Source of the DNA: Natribaculum breve
Lineage (GTDB): Archaea > Halobacteriota > Halobacteria > Halobacteriales > Natrialbaceae
Length of the DNA: 64,000 bases
Reading direction: 5' to 3'
NCBI RefSeq assembly: GCF_023008585.1
Contig: NZ_CP095390.1
Span: forward strand, 2,542,001-2,606,000
Shown here in pieces: positions 46,367 to 55,384 of this stretch. Under the pieces are notes generated by a model. It did not search any database. It was not told the DNA's origin and was given only the letters and a program-made list of their open reading frames with translations. Each line of letters opens with the position of its first letter. Positions within the stretch are counted from its first letter, which is position 1. The translations under genes and the position numbers were made by a program.

Positions 46367-46603
46367 TCACCGTCTCGCCGTCTCGCACGTGTCGATGCCG
46401 AGGAGCCTGTTTACCGGACACCGCTGGAGGATCGCGCTGGCGAGGAGGGCGGCCGCGACGAGCGACGTCCCCGCGGCGAGCGTGGTCCGGGTCGGTTCGC
46501 CGAGCGTCGATCCGGACGCGACCGCCGCGATCGCGATCGAGAGAAACGCCAGCCCCAGGCCGATCCGTACCGTCCTGTCGAACCCACCGACGTTCGGTTC
46601 CAT
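46367..46603 (-). CDS. DUF2892-type (YgaP-like) small membrane protein
   Basis: This 78-residue protein starts MEPNVGGFDRTVRIGLGLAF, the typical beginning of the DUF2892 inner-membrane family. Two hydrophobic helices lie at about residues 15-30 and 42-60. The C-terminus CPVNRLLGIDTCE is also a hallmark and includes two cysteines. In other proteins this domain is linked to rhodanese sulphur carriers; here it is free-standing. It lies next to the SDR gene in the same orientation. Confidence 0.8.
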   Translation of the reverse strand: MEPNVGGFDRTVRIGLGLAFLSIAIAAVASGSTLGEPTRTTLAAGTSLVAAALLASAILQRCPVNRLLGIDTCETARR

Positions 46604-46684
46604 ACGTCGTCGTTGGCGCTGGGCCAGCAATAGGATTGTGGGACCGTTCCGCACTCGAGCGTGCCCGACGCCGCTTCCTTCGCG

Positions 46685-47425
46685 TCACACGCGCTCTGGC
46701 AACCAGCCGCCGTCGACCTCGAGGTTCTCTCCGCTGACGTACCCGGTGTCGGGATCGAGGAAGAACAGCACCGGACGGATCAGGTCCTCGTAGGCGGCGG
46801 GGCGTCCCCGCGGGAGGTCGTCGGGGAACTCCTCGGAGTTCTCGACGACGTACGGAGAGACGGCGTTGACGGTCACGCCGTCGTCCTGGGTGTCGGCAGC
46901 GAGCATCCGGGTGAACATCAGGACGCCGGCTTTCGCGACGAAGTAGGGGAAGTTCTTCGGACTGACCAGTCCCTTCTCGGCGGAGGCGTAGCCGACGTTG
47001 ACGATCCGTCCGTACTCGTTCTCGCGCATCGCCGGGAGCGCGCGCTTCGAGCAGAGGTAGGTGCCGTGTAGGTTCGTCTCGAGAACCCGGTTCCACGTCT
47101 CGAAGTCGATCTCCTCCCAGTGGGCGGGCGCGAACGCGCCGACGTTGTTCACGAGGACGTCGACGCTGCCGAGGTCGGCTTCGACCGCCGAGAAGAGGCC
47201 GTCGACGGAGTCGGGGTCGGTGACGTCGCCCTGGACGGTCGTCGCGTCGGGCGCACCGCGCTCGGTTGCTTCTGCAGCGACCTCGCGTGCCGCGTCCGCG
47301 CTCGTGTGGTAGTGGACCGCCGTCGCCGCGCCGCAGGCGGCCGTCGCAAGCAGGAGTTCGCGGCCGACGCCTTTCGCACTGCCCGTCACGAGGACGGTCT
47401 GTCCGGAGAGGTCGGGTTCGTCCAT
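46685..47425 (-). CDS. short-chain dehydrogenase/reductase, FabG-like
   Basis: This 246-residue NAD(P)-dependent oxidoreductase has the cofactor loop TGSAKGVGRELL (about residues 14-25), the NNVGA motif, and the catalytic group with tyrosine displaced: NVGYASAEKG...YFVAKAG. The active-site Ser is replaced by an Ala/Ser pair, and the YxxxK appears as YFVAK. The closest general type is 3-oxoacyl-ACP reductase, but specific substrates cannot be assigned in haloarchaea. It is divergent from the USP pair at 47538. Confidence 0.88.
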   Translation of the reverse strand: MDEPDLSGQTVLVTGSAKGVGRELLLATAACGAATAVHYHTSADAAREVAAEATERGAPDATTVQGDVTDPDSVDGLFSAVEADLGSVDVLVNNVGAFAPAHWEEIDFETWNRVLETNLHGTYLCSKRALPAMRENEYGRIVNVGYASAEKGLVSPKNFPYFVAKAGVLMFTRMLAADTQDDGVTVNAVSPYVVENSEEFPDDLPRGRPAAYEDLIRPVLFFLDPDTGYVSGENLEVDGGWLPERV

Positions 47426-47537
47426 ACGTCCGACTCCACCGTCGAACGAATAAGTCGTCCGGGACGGAAATAATATATTTACTCGAGATAGAATTAACGA
47501 TGAACGTTTAAGACGGAGGAGCGACGTAGTAGCCGGT

Positions 47538-47993
47538 ATGACCCTCGAGACGATCCTGCTCGCGGTCGGCCCCGGAGACGCCGATCGGACGGACGAGCTG
47601 GCCGAAACCGTCGTCGAAGTCGCACAGCCGGCCGACGCGACCGTCGTGCTGGCTCACGTGTTTACGCGCGACGAGTACGAGGAGGTACTCGATCGACTCG
47701 ACCTCGATCCCGACGGCGAGACGGGAGACGCCGACGAGGTCGCCGCGCGCCACGCGACGATTCGCGATCTGATGGCCGTCCTCGACGAGGCGGGCGTCGA
47801 CTACGAGATCCGGGGTTCCGTCGGCGACCACGGGCAGACGATCGTCGACCTCGCGACCGAGGTCGGTGCCGACCGCGTCGTCGTCGGCGGACGCAAGCGC
47901 TCGCCGACGGGCAAGGCGGTCTTCGGCTCGACCGCACAGAAGGTCCTGCTGTCGGCTCCCTGTCCCACGACTTTCGTCCGCGGCGAAGAGTGA
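47538..47993 (+). CDS. universal stress protein, degenerate loop (tandem pair, first)
   Basis: This 151-residue USP-fold protein starts MTLETILLAVGPGDADRTDE, with AVGPGD in place of the usual PVDGS. Its loop VGGRKRSPTGKAVFGS lacks the second glycine of the ATP motif. It shares this variant start and loop with the following gene, so the two form a distinct subfamily by tandem duplication. A TATA-like GTTTAAGA is about 28 bp before the ATG. Upstream DNA (47465-47500) is AT-rich. Confidence 0.88.
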   Translation: MTLETILLAVGPGDADRTDELAETVVEVAQPADATVVLAHVFTRDEYEEVLDRLDLDPDGETGDADEVAARHATIRDLMAVLDEAGVDYEIRGSVGDHGQTIVDLATEVGADRVVVGGRKRSPTGKAVFGSTAQKVLLSAPCPTTFVRGEE

Positions 47994-48083
47994 ACCGCGT
48001 CGCCGCGTGACGGGTGTCTGTCACCGAACCGAATACTTGTGCGGACGAGAACGCTTAACCCAGTCGGCGTTCCTCTCTCGAGC

Positions 48084-48545
48084 ATGACGATCGAGACGAT
48101 CCTGCTCGCGGTCGGACCGATGGACTCGGTACGAGCGGACGACCTCGCGGACGACGTCCTCGAGGTCGCGGTCCCGCTCGAGGCGACGGTCGTGGTCGGA
48201 CACGCGTTCACGTCCGGGGAGTACGACGAAATACGTGATCAGCTCGGTTTCGACGTCGCCCTCGAAGAGGTCGACCCGGACGAGGTCGCCGCGCGTCGCA
48301 CGCCGGTTCCGGACCTGGTAGAGCAGTTCGAGGGCGCAGACGTCGACTACGAGGTCAGAGGCGTCGTCGGCGACCACGGCCCGGCGATCGTCGACCTCGC
48401 AGACGACGTCGGCGCGGATCGCATCGTCGTCGGTGGCCGCCGGCAGTCGGCCGGCGGGAAGGCGGTCTTCGGTTCGACCTCACAGGAGATCATGCAGTCG
48501 GCGAACTGTCCCGTCACCTACGTCCGCGACGGCGTCGCCGAGTAA
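48084..48545 (+). CDS. universal stress protein, degenerate loop (tandem pair, second)
   Basis: This 153-residue paralogue of the preceding gene starts MTIETILLAVGPMDSVRADD. It shares the layout DVDYEVRGVVGDHGPAIVDL and the loop VGGRRQSAGGKAVFGS, which also lacks the second glycine. It has its own TATA-like GCTTAACC about 27 bp before the ATG, so the two genes can be transcribed separately. ATP binding is doubtful for both. Confidence 0.88.
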   Translation: MTIETILLAVGPMDSVRADDLADDVLEVAVPLEATVVVGHAFTSGEYDEIRDQLGFDVALEEVDPDEVAARRTPVPDLVEQFEGADVDYEVRGVVGDHGPAIVDLADDVGADRIVVGGRRQSAGGKAVFGSTSQEIMQSANCPVTYVRDGVAE

Positions 48546-48566
48546 CTGCGGGCGTAGACGGCGTCG

Positions 48567-48977
48567 TCAGCGCCTGTCGGCCCGTTCTTTCCACTCCCGT
48601 TCCTGCCGTCGTTCGGCGACGTGTCGCCGTCCGTCCGCGACCTCCCGGCGCGTCCGCCGCTCGAGGGCGACCGTCGCCGCCAGCAGCGTCGACTGGAAGT
48701 CCTCGAGGACGTCGTACGACCAGCGGTCCTCGTCGACGACGCCGTGGGGGAGGAGGTCGTCCCGGACGGCGTCGGCGAGGTCGTCGTAGCCACACTCTCG
48801 CAGATACATCTCCGCCTGGTAGAGGTGGTCCATCCCGTGGCCCGTCGCGTGGTGGAATTCGATCAGACAGCCCTGTGCTCGCTGGAGCCACTCGAGTCCG
48901 AGTTCGACCTCGTGGAGCGCGCGTCGTTCGGACTCGGAGAGCGACTCGGCCCGATCGGAAACGTCCTCCGTGGCCAT
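48567..48977 (-). CDS. haloarchaeal helical protein of unknown function
   Basis: This 136-residue helical, charged protein starts MATEDVSDRAESLSESERRA. The central part reads LEWLQRAQGCLIEFHHATGH followed by GMDHLYQAEMYLRECGYDDL. The His/Asp/Glu residues could bind metal, but no family was recognised with confidence. The C-terminus is an Arg/Glu-rich helix. It is divergent from the ROK kinase gene; the 135-bp spacer has a TATA-like TAGTTAAGTG for that gene. Confidence 0.7.
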   Translation of the reverse strand: MATEDVSDRAESLSESERRALHEVELGLEWLQRAQGCLIEFHHATGHGMDHLYQAEMYLRECGYDDLADAVRDDLLPHGVVDEDRWSYDVLEDFQSTLLAATVALERRTRREVADGRRHVAERRQEREWKERADRR

Positions 48978-49112
48978 AGAAGACGTATGGTAGCAAACAG
49001 CATACGAGTGTCGGTGGAGTCGGTCGCCGTCGACCTGTTTCGAAGGCGATACTCGAGCACGAGTAAAGATGTGTGTAGTTAAGTGTGGTGGCGGCCGTCC
49101 CATAGGGTAGGG

Positions 49113-50090
49113 ATGTTCTACTACGCGGGCGTCGACCTCGGCGCGACCAACGTCCGGGCCGTCGTCGCCGAGAGCGACGGGACGACCGTCGGCTCGAGCA
49201 ATGGCGCAACGCCGCGCGGGCCGACGGGGATCGACGTGACGGAGAAAGTACTGGCGACGCTCCGGGAGGCGTGTGCGGACGCGGGGATCGATCCGGCCCA
49301 GATCCAGGCCGTCGGGATCGGCTCGATCGGACCGTTCGACCTCGCGGAAGGGGCGGTGATCGATCCGGCGAACCTCCCCGACACGATCGATCGCATTCCG
49401 CTGACGGGGCCGATCGAGAAGCTCGTCGACAGCGACGAGGTGTACCTGCACAACGACACGAACGCGGGCGTCATCGGCGAACGCTTTCACTCGGATCGCA
49501 ACCCCGACGACATGGCCTACATCACCATCTCCTCGGGGGTCGGCGCGGGCGTCTGCTGTGACGGCGAAGTCCTGGACGGGTGGGACGGCAACGCGGGCGA
49601 AGTCGGCCACTACGTCGTCGACCCTCACGGGCGGATGACCTGCGGCTGTGGCCACGAGGGCCACTGGGAGGCGTACTGTTCGGGGAACAACATCCCCGAC
49701 TACGCGCGCCTGCTCGCCGAGGACGACCCGACGATCTCGACCGAGTTACCGCTCGAGGACCCCGACTTCACGGCGAAAGACGTCTTCGCCCTCGCCGGCG
49801 AGGACGAACTGGCCGACCACACGATCGAGCAGGTGACCCACTGGAACGTCATCGGCGTGACGAACGTCGTCCACGCGTTCGCGCCGCTTGTCGTCTCCTT
49901 CGGCGGGGCGGTCGCGCTGCGAAACGAGGAACTGGTGATCGATCCGATCCGCGAGCGAATCGAGGACACCGTGATGACGAACGTCCCCGAGATCACGGTG
50001 ACCGACCTCGGCGACGACGTGGTCGTCGAGGGCGCACTCGCGAGCGCGCTGACCGAGGGCACCGGCGACCGCCGACGAATGCGAAACTAG
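49113..50090 (+). CDS. ROK-family sugar kinase (glucokinase-like)
   Basis: This 325-residue ASKHA-fold kinase is probably for glucose or a related sugar. The phosphate-1 motif is DLGATNVRAVVAESDG (about residues 8-23). Phosphate-2 and adenosine motifs lie in ITISSGVGAGVCCDGE and VVSFGGAVAL. The ROK zinc signature is present in an altered form, MTCGCGHEGHWEAYCSG, with His in place of the third Cys. The active-site Asp lies in YLHNDTNAGVIGE. A TAGTTAAGTG TATA element about 30 bp upstream supports the ATG at 49113. Confidence 0.88.
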   Translation: MFYYAGVDLGATNVRAVVAESDGTTVGSSNGATPRGPTGIDVTEKVLATLREACADAGIDPAQIQAVGIGSIGPFDLAEGAVIDPANLPDTIDRIPLTGPIEKLVDSDEVYLHNDTNAGVIGERFHSDRNPDDMAYITISSGVGAGVCCDGEVLDGWDGNAGEVGHYVVDPHGRMTCGCGHEGHWEAYCSGNNIPDYARLLAEDDPTISTELPLEDPDFTAKDVFALAGEDELADHTIEQVTHWNVIGVTNVVHAFAPLVVSFGGAVALRNEELVIDPIRERIEDTVMTNVPEITVTDLGDDVVVEGALASALTEGTGDRRRMRN

Positions 50091-50161
50091 GGTCGCTCGC
50101 ACGCGAGTCGAGCGGTCCGCGCCACCGTTTTGTAGCTGGCCCGAGGAGAAGGTGTACGCGT

Positions 50162-51583
50162 ATGCGTCGCAGGACCCTCCTCCGCGCCGGCGTCGGCACC
50201 GCCGCCGCGACGACGCTCGGCAGTGCCGTCCCCGCCACCGCTGCAGCCGACGCCTACGAGCCGCTGGGCCGACTCGAGGTCGACGGCGCGTGCGAGACGG
50301 TCGTCGGCGACGACGGCGACGTGGCCTACCTGGCGGTCGTCGACGGCTTCGCGATCGTCGACGTCAGCGAGCCCAGCGATCCGACTCTCCTCGCCGAGCG
50401 GCGCGACGTCGACGTCGACGACCGTCGCCTCACCGACGTGCTCGACGTCGACGTCGCCGGTGACAGACTGGCCGTCCCAGGACCGGCCAACCCCGCCTTC
50501 AACGACGACTTCTACGGCGTCGTCTGCTACGACGTGAGCGACCCCGAAGATCCGGTCCGGGCGGGCGAACCCTACGAGACCGGCTTTCACGTCCACAACT
50601 GCTGTCTCGAGGACGAAACGCTCTATCTCGTCTCTAACGGCACGGCGGAGAATCCCCTCGTCGTCCTCGACGCGAGCGGGGACGACCTCGAGGAGATCGC
50701 CCGCTGGTCGGTCGCCGACCACGACCCCGCGTGGCGCGAGGTCGACTCGCGGCTGCACTACCTCCACGACGTCACCGTCCACGGCGACGTCGCCGCGCTC
50801 GCCTACTGGAACGCGGGCACCTACCTGCTCGACGTGAGCGACCCCGCCGATCCCCGGTATCTCGCCCACGTCGCCGAGACGACCGTCGACGACCAGCTCG
50901 AGCTGGACGCGGCCGCGGTGAACGACGCCTACCTGGGACTTCCCGGAAACGACCACTTCGCGACGCTCGACGAGCGCGGCGACCTCCTGGCGGTCGGCAG
51001 GGAGAGCTGGGCGACCGACCCCGGCGATCCCGAGGGTGCCGGCGGGATCGACCTGTTCGACGTCTCCGACCGCGACGACATCCGGCAGCTGGCGACGATC
51101 GATCCGCCGGCGACGGCCGACGCCTCCTACCGCGGCGGCTCGTGGACGACGGCCCACAACTTCGAACTCCGGGACGGTCACCTCTACTCGGCGTGGTACC
51201 AGGGCGGCGTGAAGATCCACGACGTCACCGACCCCGCCGACCCCGAGGAACTCGCCTCGTGGCGCGATCCCGAAACGGCGGGATTCTGGACCGCCCGCGT
51301 CGCACGCGAGGGCGTCTTCGTCGCCAGCAGCACGACCCTGATTCCGAACGCCGCGACGGACGGCGGGCTGTACACGTTCCCGATCGAGGCCGGCCGGCAG
51401 GCCGACCCGCCCTCGCTGACTGGCGACGACGAGGAGGCAGCGACCGACTCCGACCCCGAGTCGACGAACGGCTCTGGAAGCGACTCGAGTGGCGACCAGC
51501 TATCCGGCTTCACTGCCGTCGCCGGACTCGCCGGCGGCGCGCTCGCGCTCGAGTGGCTTCGCCGACGCGGCAGCGAGGAGTGA
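50162..51583 (+). CDS. Tat-exported LVIVD-repeat protein with C-terminal membrane anchor
   Basis: This 473-residue protein has a twin-arginine-type signal (MRRRTLLRAGVGTAAATTLG, cleavage near AAA-DA). The body has LVIVD-type beta-propeller repeats: VVDGFAIVDVSEPSDPTLLA, YGVVCYDVSDPEDPVRAG, YLLDVSDPADPRYLA, IDLFDVSDRDDIRQLA and KIHDVTDPADPEELA. A Ser/Gly/Asp-rich spacer (about residues 420-445) precedes a hydrophobic helix and RRR at the end, as in PGF/archaeosortase-like or simple anchors. It should therefore be displayed on the cell surface. Its ligand is unknown. Confidence 0.87.
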   Translation: MRRRTLLRAGVGTAAATTLGSAVPATAAADAYEPLGRLEVDGACETVVGDDGDVAYLAVVDGFAIVDVSEPSDPTLLAERRDVDVDDRRLTDVLDVDVAGDRLAVPGPANPAFNDDFYGVVCYDVSDPEDPVRAGEPYETGFHVHNCCLEDETLYLVSNGTAENPLVVLDASGDDLEEIARWSVADHDPAWREVDSRLHYLHDVTVHGDVAALAYWNAGTYLLDVSDPADPRYLAHVAETTVDDQLELDAAAVNDAYLGLPGNDHFATLDERGDLLAVGRESWATDPGDPEGAGGIDLFDVSDRDDIRQLATIDPPATADASYRGGSWTTAHNFELRDGHLYSAWYQGGVKIHDVTDPADPEELASWRDPETAGFWTARVAREGVFVASSTTLIPNAATDGGLYTFPIEAGRQADPPSLTGDDEEAATDSDPESTNGSGSDSSGDQLSGFTAVAGLAGGALALEWLRRRGSEE

Positions 51584-51627
51584 ACGGGAACCGAAACTAT
51601 TCCCGCGTCGACTCCCTAGGGCAGACG

Positions 51628-51996
51628 ATGACCGAACTCGAGGGGGACGACGCGCCGCTGAAAGACCGCGTCGAGCGCTGGCTCGCTCGCGAGATGCCCA
51701 TCATCCAGATGCACGGCGGCACCAGCGCCGTTCGCGAGGCGGACCCGGAGACCGGCGAGGTCGTCGTCGAACTCGGCGGTGGCTGTCGCGGCTGTTCGAT
51801 CAGCGACGTCACGACGGGCAACATCGAGGCCGAACTGCTCAAGTGGCCCGAGATCGACGCCGTCACGGTTCGCGTCCCTGACGCGCGCGAAGAACTCGGC
51901 GGTCCCGACCAGCCCGAGTCGATCATGGGCATCGATCGCACCGAGGGCGGCCGCGGCGACTGGGGCTCGTCGAATCCGGGCGAGGATCACTTCTAG
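51628..51996 (+). CDS. NifU-like iron-sulphur scaffold protein
   Basis: This 122-residue protein has the NifU C-terminal (Nfu-type) domain. Its CxxC motif lies in ELGGGCRGCSISDV (Cys 53 and Cys 56). Two such domains meeting as a dimer can hold a 4Fe-4S cluster for transfer to target enzymes. Family features are VRRWLAREM-type N-terminal helix (here VERWLAREMPIIQMHGG) and an acidic C-terminal tail. It lies between the LVIVD protein and the threonine-pathway operon without obvious linkage. Confidence 0.87.
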   Translation: MTELEGDDAPLKDRVERWLAREMPIIQMHGGTSAVREADPETGEVVVELGGGCRGCSISDVTTGNIEAELLKWPEIDAVTVRVPDAREELGGPDQPESIMGIDRTEGGRGDWGSSNPGEDHF

Positions 51997-52029
51997 GGGC
52001 GACCGAGCGTGGCCAGTTTTGGGAACGCC

Positions 52030-52043
52030 TATATGTTTTTACG
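52030..52043 (+). promoter_or_regulatory. TATA box of the leader-ACT-hom operon
   Basis: The sequence CTATATGTTTTTAC is centred 27-32 bp before the ATG of the leader mini-ORF at 52067. Transcription is thus predicted to start at or just before that ATG rather than at the main gene. Confidence 0.5.
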
Positions 52044-52066
52044 CGCCAATCCCACACTCGTACACC

Positions 52067-52111
52067 ATGACGTGTGGACGCCCGCAGTTCGGAGGTGTCG
52101 GTGATGGGTGA
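52067..52111 (+). CDS. putative 14-residue leader peptide of the ACT-hom operon
   Basis: An ATG about 27-32 bp after a TATA box opens a mini-ORF reading MTCGRPQFGGVGDG, whose TGA (52109-52111) overlaps the beginning of the ACT-domain gene. GGAGGT (52091-52096) lies inside it, 8 bases before the main ATG. The design suggests leaderless translation of the peptide followed by coupled initiation at the main gene. Confidence 0.4.
   Translation: MTCGRPQFGGVGDG
52091..52096 (+). promoter_or_regulatory. Shine-Dalgarno sequence deciding the ACT-protein start
   Basis: A perfect GGAGGT lies seven to eight bases before the ATG at 52104. Good ribosome-binding sites are uncommon in haloarchaea for first genes of transcripts, so this supports 52104 over the in-frame GTG at 52074. 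Confidence 0.6.
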
Positions 52112-52655
52112 GGAGATAGACGACGAGCCGGAGACGGACGGTGGCATCCGTGCCTACACCGTTCGACTCGAGCTCGTCGACGAACCCGGGGAGTTGCTCC
52201 GGGCGCTCGCACCGATCGCCGACAACGGAGGGAATCTCCTGAGTATCCACCACGAACGCGGCAACATCACACCGCGGGGGCACATCCCCGTCGAGGTCGA
52301 CCTCGAGTGTCCCCCCGACCGGTTCGACGCCGTGGTCGACGGCCTCCGCGACGCCGGCGTCAACGTGATCCAGGCTGGCGCGGAACGCTACGGCGAGGAG
52401 GTCAGCGTCGTCCTCGTCGGCCACCTGGTCGAGACCGACCTCTCGGAGACCCTCGAGGCGATCGAAGCCGACGCGGCCGCGGCCGTCGTCGACCTCTCGC
52501 TGGCCGCACCCGACGGCGTCGACGCCGTCTCGAGTGCGCGACTCCGTCTCGCCGTCGACTCCGGGCGCGTCGAGGACGCCATCGCGGCCGTCCGGTCGAT
52601 CGCCGACGAACGCGACCTCTCCGTCGTCGAACCCCTCCCGGGAGGTGACGCCTGA
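52104..52655 (+). CDS. ACT-domain amino-acid-binding protein
   Basis: This 183-residue protein has an ACT domain at about residues 15-90 (YTVRLELVDEPGELLRALAP, IADNGGNLLSIHHERG) and a second, weaker ACT-like half (VVLVGHLVETDLSETLEAIE). ACT domains bind amino acids and control biosynthetic enzymes. Its TGA overlaps the ATG of homoserine dehydrogenase, so it is probably the allosteric (threonine-sensing) subunit of that enzyme, which in bacteria is often fused. The start at 52104 is set by the Shine-Dalgarno sequence. Confidence 0.88.
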   Translation: MGEEIDDEPETDGGIRAYTVRLELVDEPGELLRALAPIADNGGNLLSIHHERGNITPRGHIPVEVDLECPPDRFDAVVDGLRDAGVNVIQAGAERYGEEVSVVLVGHLVETDLSETLEAIEADAAAAVVDLSLAAPDGVDAVSSARLRLAVDSGRVEDAIAAVRSIADERDLSVVEPLPGGDA

Positions 52656-53602
52656 TGCGGCTCGCCGTTCTCGGTGCCGGCGCGGTCGGCCGATCGGTCG
52701 CCGAACTCGCGGGCGAGTACGGCCACGAGGTCGTCGCCCTCGCGGACTCGCGACACGCCACCGTCGACGCGGACGGGATCGACGTCTCGAGCGCACTCGA
52801 GCGCAAGGACGCGGGGGACGCACTCGGGAGCGCGACGCCGGAGGAGCTCTTCGAGACCGACTACGACGTCCTCGTCGAGGCCACTCCGACGACGCTCGGC
52901 GACGCCGAACCCGGCTTCTCACACGTCCGGCGGGCGCTCGAGGACGACCGCCACGCCGTCCTCGCGAACAAGGGACCCGTCGCAGAGCGGTACGAAGAGT
53001 TGCGCGACCTCGAGCACGAGAGTGCGGGCTCGATCCGGTTCGAGGCGACCGTCGGCGGGGCGATCCCCATCCTCTCGACGATCGAAGACAGCACGCCGGA
53101 AGCGGTGACGGCCGTCCGCGGCGTGTTGAACGGCACCGCGAACTTCATCCTCACGCGGATGGCCGCCGAAGGCCTCGACTACGAACACGTCCTCAGCGAG
53201 GCCCAGGACCTGGGCGTCGCGGAGGCCGACCCGACGTTCGACGTCGACGGCACCGACGCCGCGCTGAAGTTCGTCATCCTCGCGAACGTGCTTGCAGACG
53301 GCGGCTTCAGCCTCGAGGACGCCGACGTCACCGGCATCCAGAACGTCCCCGGTAGCGCACTCGAACTCGCCGCCGAGGACGGCCGGACGATCCGGCTCAT
53401 CGGCGAGGCCACGCGCGACGGAGTGCGCGTCGGTCCCCGTCTGGTGCCGGAAAACGGTGCGCTGGCGGTGACCGGAACCCGAAACATCGTCCAGATCGAG
53501 ACCCGCCACGCCGGCAGCCTCCACAACAGCGGACGCGGCGCCGGCGGTCCCGAGACGGCGACTGCGGTGCTGTCCGACGTCGGCCGACTCCCACCGCTCT
53601 GA
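52655..53602 (+). CDS. hom: homoserine dehydrogenase
   Basis: This enzyme reduces aspartate semialdehyde to homoserine using NAD(P)H, the branch step to threonine and methionine. The 315-residue protein has the cofactor loop LGAGAVGRSVAE (about residues 5-16). The catalytic region follows with VEATVGGAIPILS-type text (FEATVGGAIPILSTIE), RGVLNGTANFIL and EAQDLGVAEADPTFDVDGTD. No C-terminal ACT domain is present, in agreement with the separate ACT protein that overlaps it upstream. The product feeds homoserine kinase at 6927-7805. Confidence 0.95.
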   Translation: MRLAVLGAGAVGRSVAELAGEYGHEVVALADSRHATVDADGIDVSSALERKDAGDALGSATPEELFETDYDVLVEATPTTLGDAEPGFSHVRRALEDDRHAVLANKGPVAERYEELRDLEHESAGSIRFEATVGGAIPILSTIEDSTPEAVTAVRGVLNGTANFILTRMAAEGLDYEHVLSEAQDLGVAEADPTFDVDGTDAALKFVILANVLADGGFSLEDADVTGIQNVPGSALELAAEDGRTIRLIGEATRDGVRVGPRLVPENGALAVTGTRNIVQIETRHAGSLHNSGRGAGGPETATAVLSDVGRLPPL

Positions 53603-53774
53603 CCGTCGACTCGTCCTCGTTCTCGAGTCGTTCTCGCCGACTGGACAGTCGTGACTCGGACCGACGACGTCGACCGGCGAGACTCGTGTGGACGTGACAC
53701 AAACCGCAAGAGGGCGTCGGGGGACCCTGAACCCGGTTTCGAAATGGTTTTAACCGCAACGGGCAAAAGAGACC

Positions 53775-53782
53775 GATATAAG
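53775..53782 (+). promoter_or_regulatory. TATA box of the EF-1A/S10 operon
   Basis: The sequence GATATAAG is centred about 28 bp before the ATG at 53807. A second TATA-like GGTTTTAACC lies about 30 bp further upstream. Two elements would fit a strongly expressed gene. Confidence 0.5.
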
Positions 53783-53806
53783 CGCCTCTGCGCGTGAGCT
53801 ACAACA

Positions 53807-55075
53807 ATGAGCGAAGACAAACCGCACCAGAACCTGGCCATCATCGGCCACGTTGACCACGGGAAGAGTACGCTGGTCGGGCGACTCCTCTACGAGACGG
53901 GGAGCGTACCCGAGCACGTCATCGAACAGCACCGCGAAGAAGCAGAAGAGAAGGGCAAAGGCGGCTTCGAGTTCGCCTACGTGATGGACAACCTCGCCGA
54001 GGAGCGAGAGCGTGGTGTCACCATCGACATCGCCCACCAGGAGTTCGACACCGACGAGTACTACTTCACCATCGTCGACTGTCCGGGCCACCGCGACTTC
54101 GTCAAGAACATGATCACGGGTGCCTCCCAGGCGGACAACGCCGTCCTCGTCGTCGCCGCAGACGACGGCGTCGCACCCCAGACCCAGGAGCACGTCTTCC
54201 TGGCTCGCACCCTGGGTATCGACGAACTCATCATCGGCATCAACAAGATGGACGTCGTCGACTACTCCGAGGACGACTACAACCAGGTCGTCGACGAGGT
54301 CGAGCAGCTGCTCAAGCAGGTCCAGTTCAACACCGACGACGCCTCGTTCATCCCGATCTCGGCGTTCGAAGGCGACAACATCGCCGAGGAAAGCGACAAC
54401 ACGCCGTGGTACGACGGCGAAATCCTCCTCGAGGCCCTGAACGCGCTTCCGGAGCCGGAGCCGCCGACGGACGCGCCGCTGCGCCTCCCGATCCAGGACG
54501 TCTACACGATCTCGGGTATCGGTACCGTCCCCGTCGGACGGATCGAGACCGGTGTCATGAACACCGGCGACAACGTCTCCTTCCAGCCCAGCGACGTGGG
54601 CGGCGAAGTGAAGACGATCGAGATGCACCACGAGGAAGTGCCCAAGGCCGAGCCCGGTGACAACGTCGGATTCAACGTCCGCGGCATCGGCAAGGACGAC
54701 ATCCGCCGCGGTGACGTCTGTGGCCCCGCCGACGAGCCGCCAAGCGTCGCCGAGACGTTCCAGGCGCAGATCGTCGTCATGCAGCACCCCTCGGTCATCA
54801 CCGCAGGGTACACGCCGGTCTTCCACGCCCACACGGCACAGGTCGCGTGTACGATCGAATCCATCGACAAGAAGATGGACCCCTCGAGCGGCGAAGTCGC
54901 CGAGGAGAACCCCGACTTCATCCAGTCGGGCGACGCCGCCGTCGTGACGATCCGACCGCAGAAGCCCCTCAGCATCGAACCCTCGAGCGAGATCCCCGAA
55001 CTCGGGAGCTTCGCCATCCGTGACATGGGCCAGACCATCGCAGCCGGGAAGGTCCTCGACGTCAACGAGAAATAA
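53807..55075 (+). CDS. tef1a: translation elongation factor 1-alpha (archaeal EF-Tu homologue)
   Basis: This GTPase delivers aminoacyl-tRNA to the ribosome. The 422-residue protein shows the G1 loop GHVDHGKST (about residues 13-21), the switch I region [10 protein letters not shown]3 DCPGH, G4 NKMD, and the archaeal insertions of EF-1A. Domains 2 and 3 follow (for example [20 protein letters not shown]). It is slightly shorter than bacterial-plus-eukaryotic averages but normal for haloarchaea. rps10 starts immediately after its stop. Confidence 0.98.
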   Translation: MSEDKPHQNLAIIGHVDHGKSTLVGRLLYETGSVPEHVIEQHREEAEEKGKGGFEFAYVMDNLAEERERGVTIDIAHQEFDTDEYYFTIVDCPGHRDFVKNMITGASQADNAVLVVAADDGVAPQTQEHVFLARTLGIDELIIGINKMDVVDYSEDDYNQVVDEVEQLLKQVQFNTDDASFIPISAFEGDNIAEESDNTPWYDGEILLEALNALPEPEPPTDAPLRLPIQDVYTISGIGTVPVGRIETGVMNTGDNVSFQPSDVGGEVKTIEMHHEEVPKAEPGDNVGFNVRGIGKDDIRRGDVCGPADEPPSVAETFQAQIVVMQHPSVITAGYTPVFHAHTAQVACTIESIDKKMDPSSGEVAEENPDFIQSGDAAVVTIRPQKPLSIEPSSEIPELGSFAIRDMGQTIAAGKVLDVNEK

Positions 55076-55384
55076 ATGCAGCAAGCACGCGTTCGACTCG
55101 CGGGCACGAGTCCCGAAGACCTGGACGACATCTGTGACGACGTCCGCGAGATTGCGAACAACACCGGCGTCAACCTCAGTGGGCCGATTCCGCTGCCCAC
55201 GAAGACGCTCGAGGTTCCGACGCGCAAGTCGCCCGACGGCGAGGGTACCGCGACGTGGGAGCACTGGGAGATGCGCGTCCACAAGCGCCTGATCGACCTG
55301 GACGCCGACGAACGCGCACTCCGACAGCTCATGCGCATCCAGGTGCCCAACGACGTCTCGATCGAGATCGTCCTCGAAGACTGA
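55076..55384 (+). CDS. rps10: 30S ribosomal protein S10
   Basis: This 102-residue ribosomal protein starts [20 protein letters not shown]. Family features are [20 protein letters not shown] (about residues 38-57) and the C-terminal [20 protein letters not shown]. The ATG follows the EF-1A stop with no space, which is the usual archaeal arrangement and ensures coupled translation. Confidence 0.97.
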   Translation: MQQARVRLAGTSPEDLDDICDDVREIANNTGVNLSGPIPLPTKTLEVPTRKSPDGEGTATWEHWEMRVHKRLIDLDADERALRQLMRIQVPNDVSIEIVLED

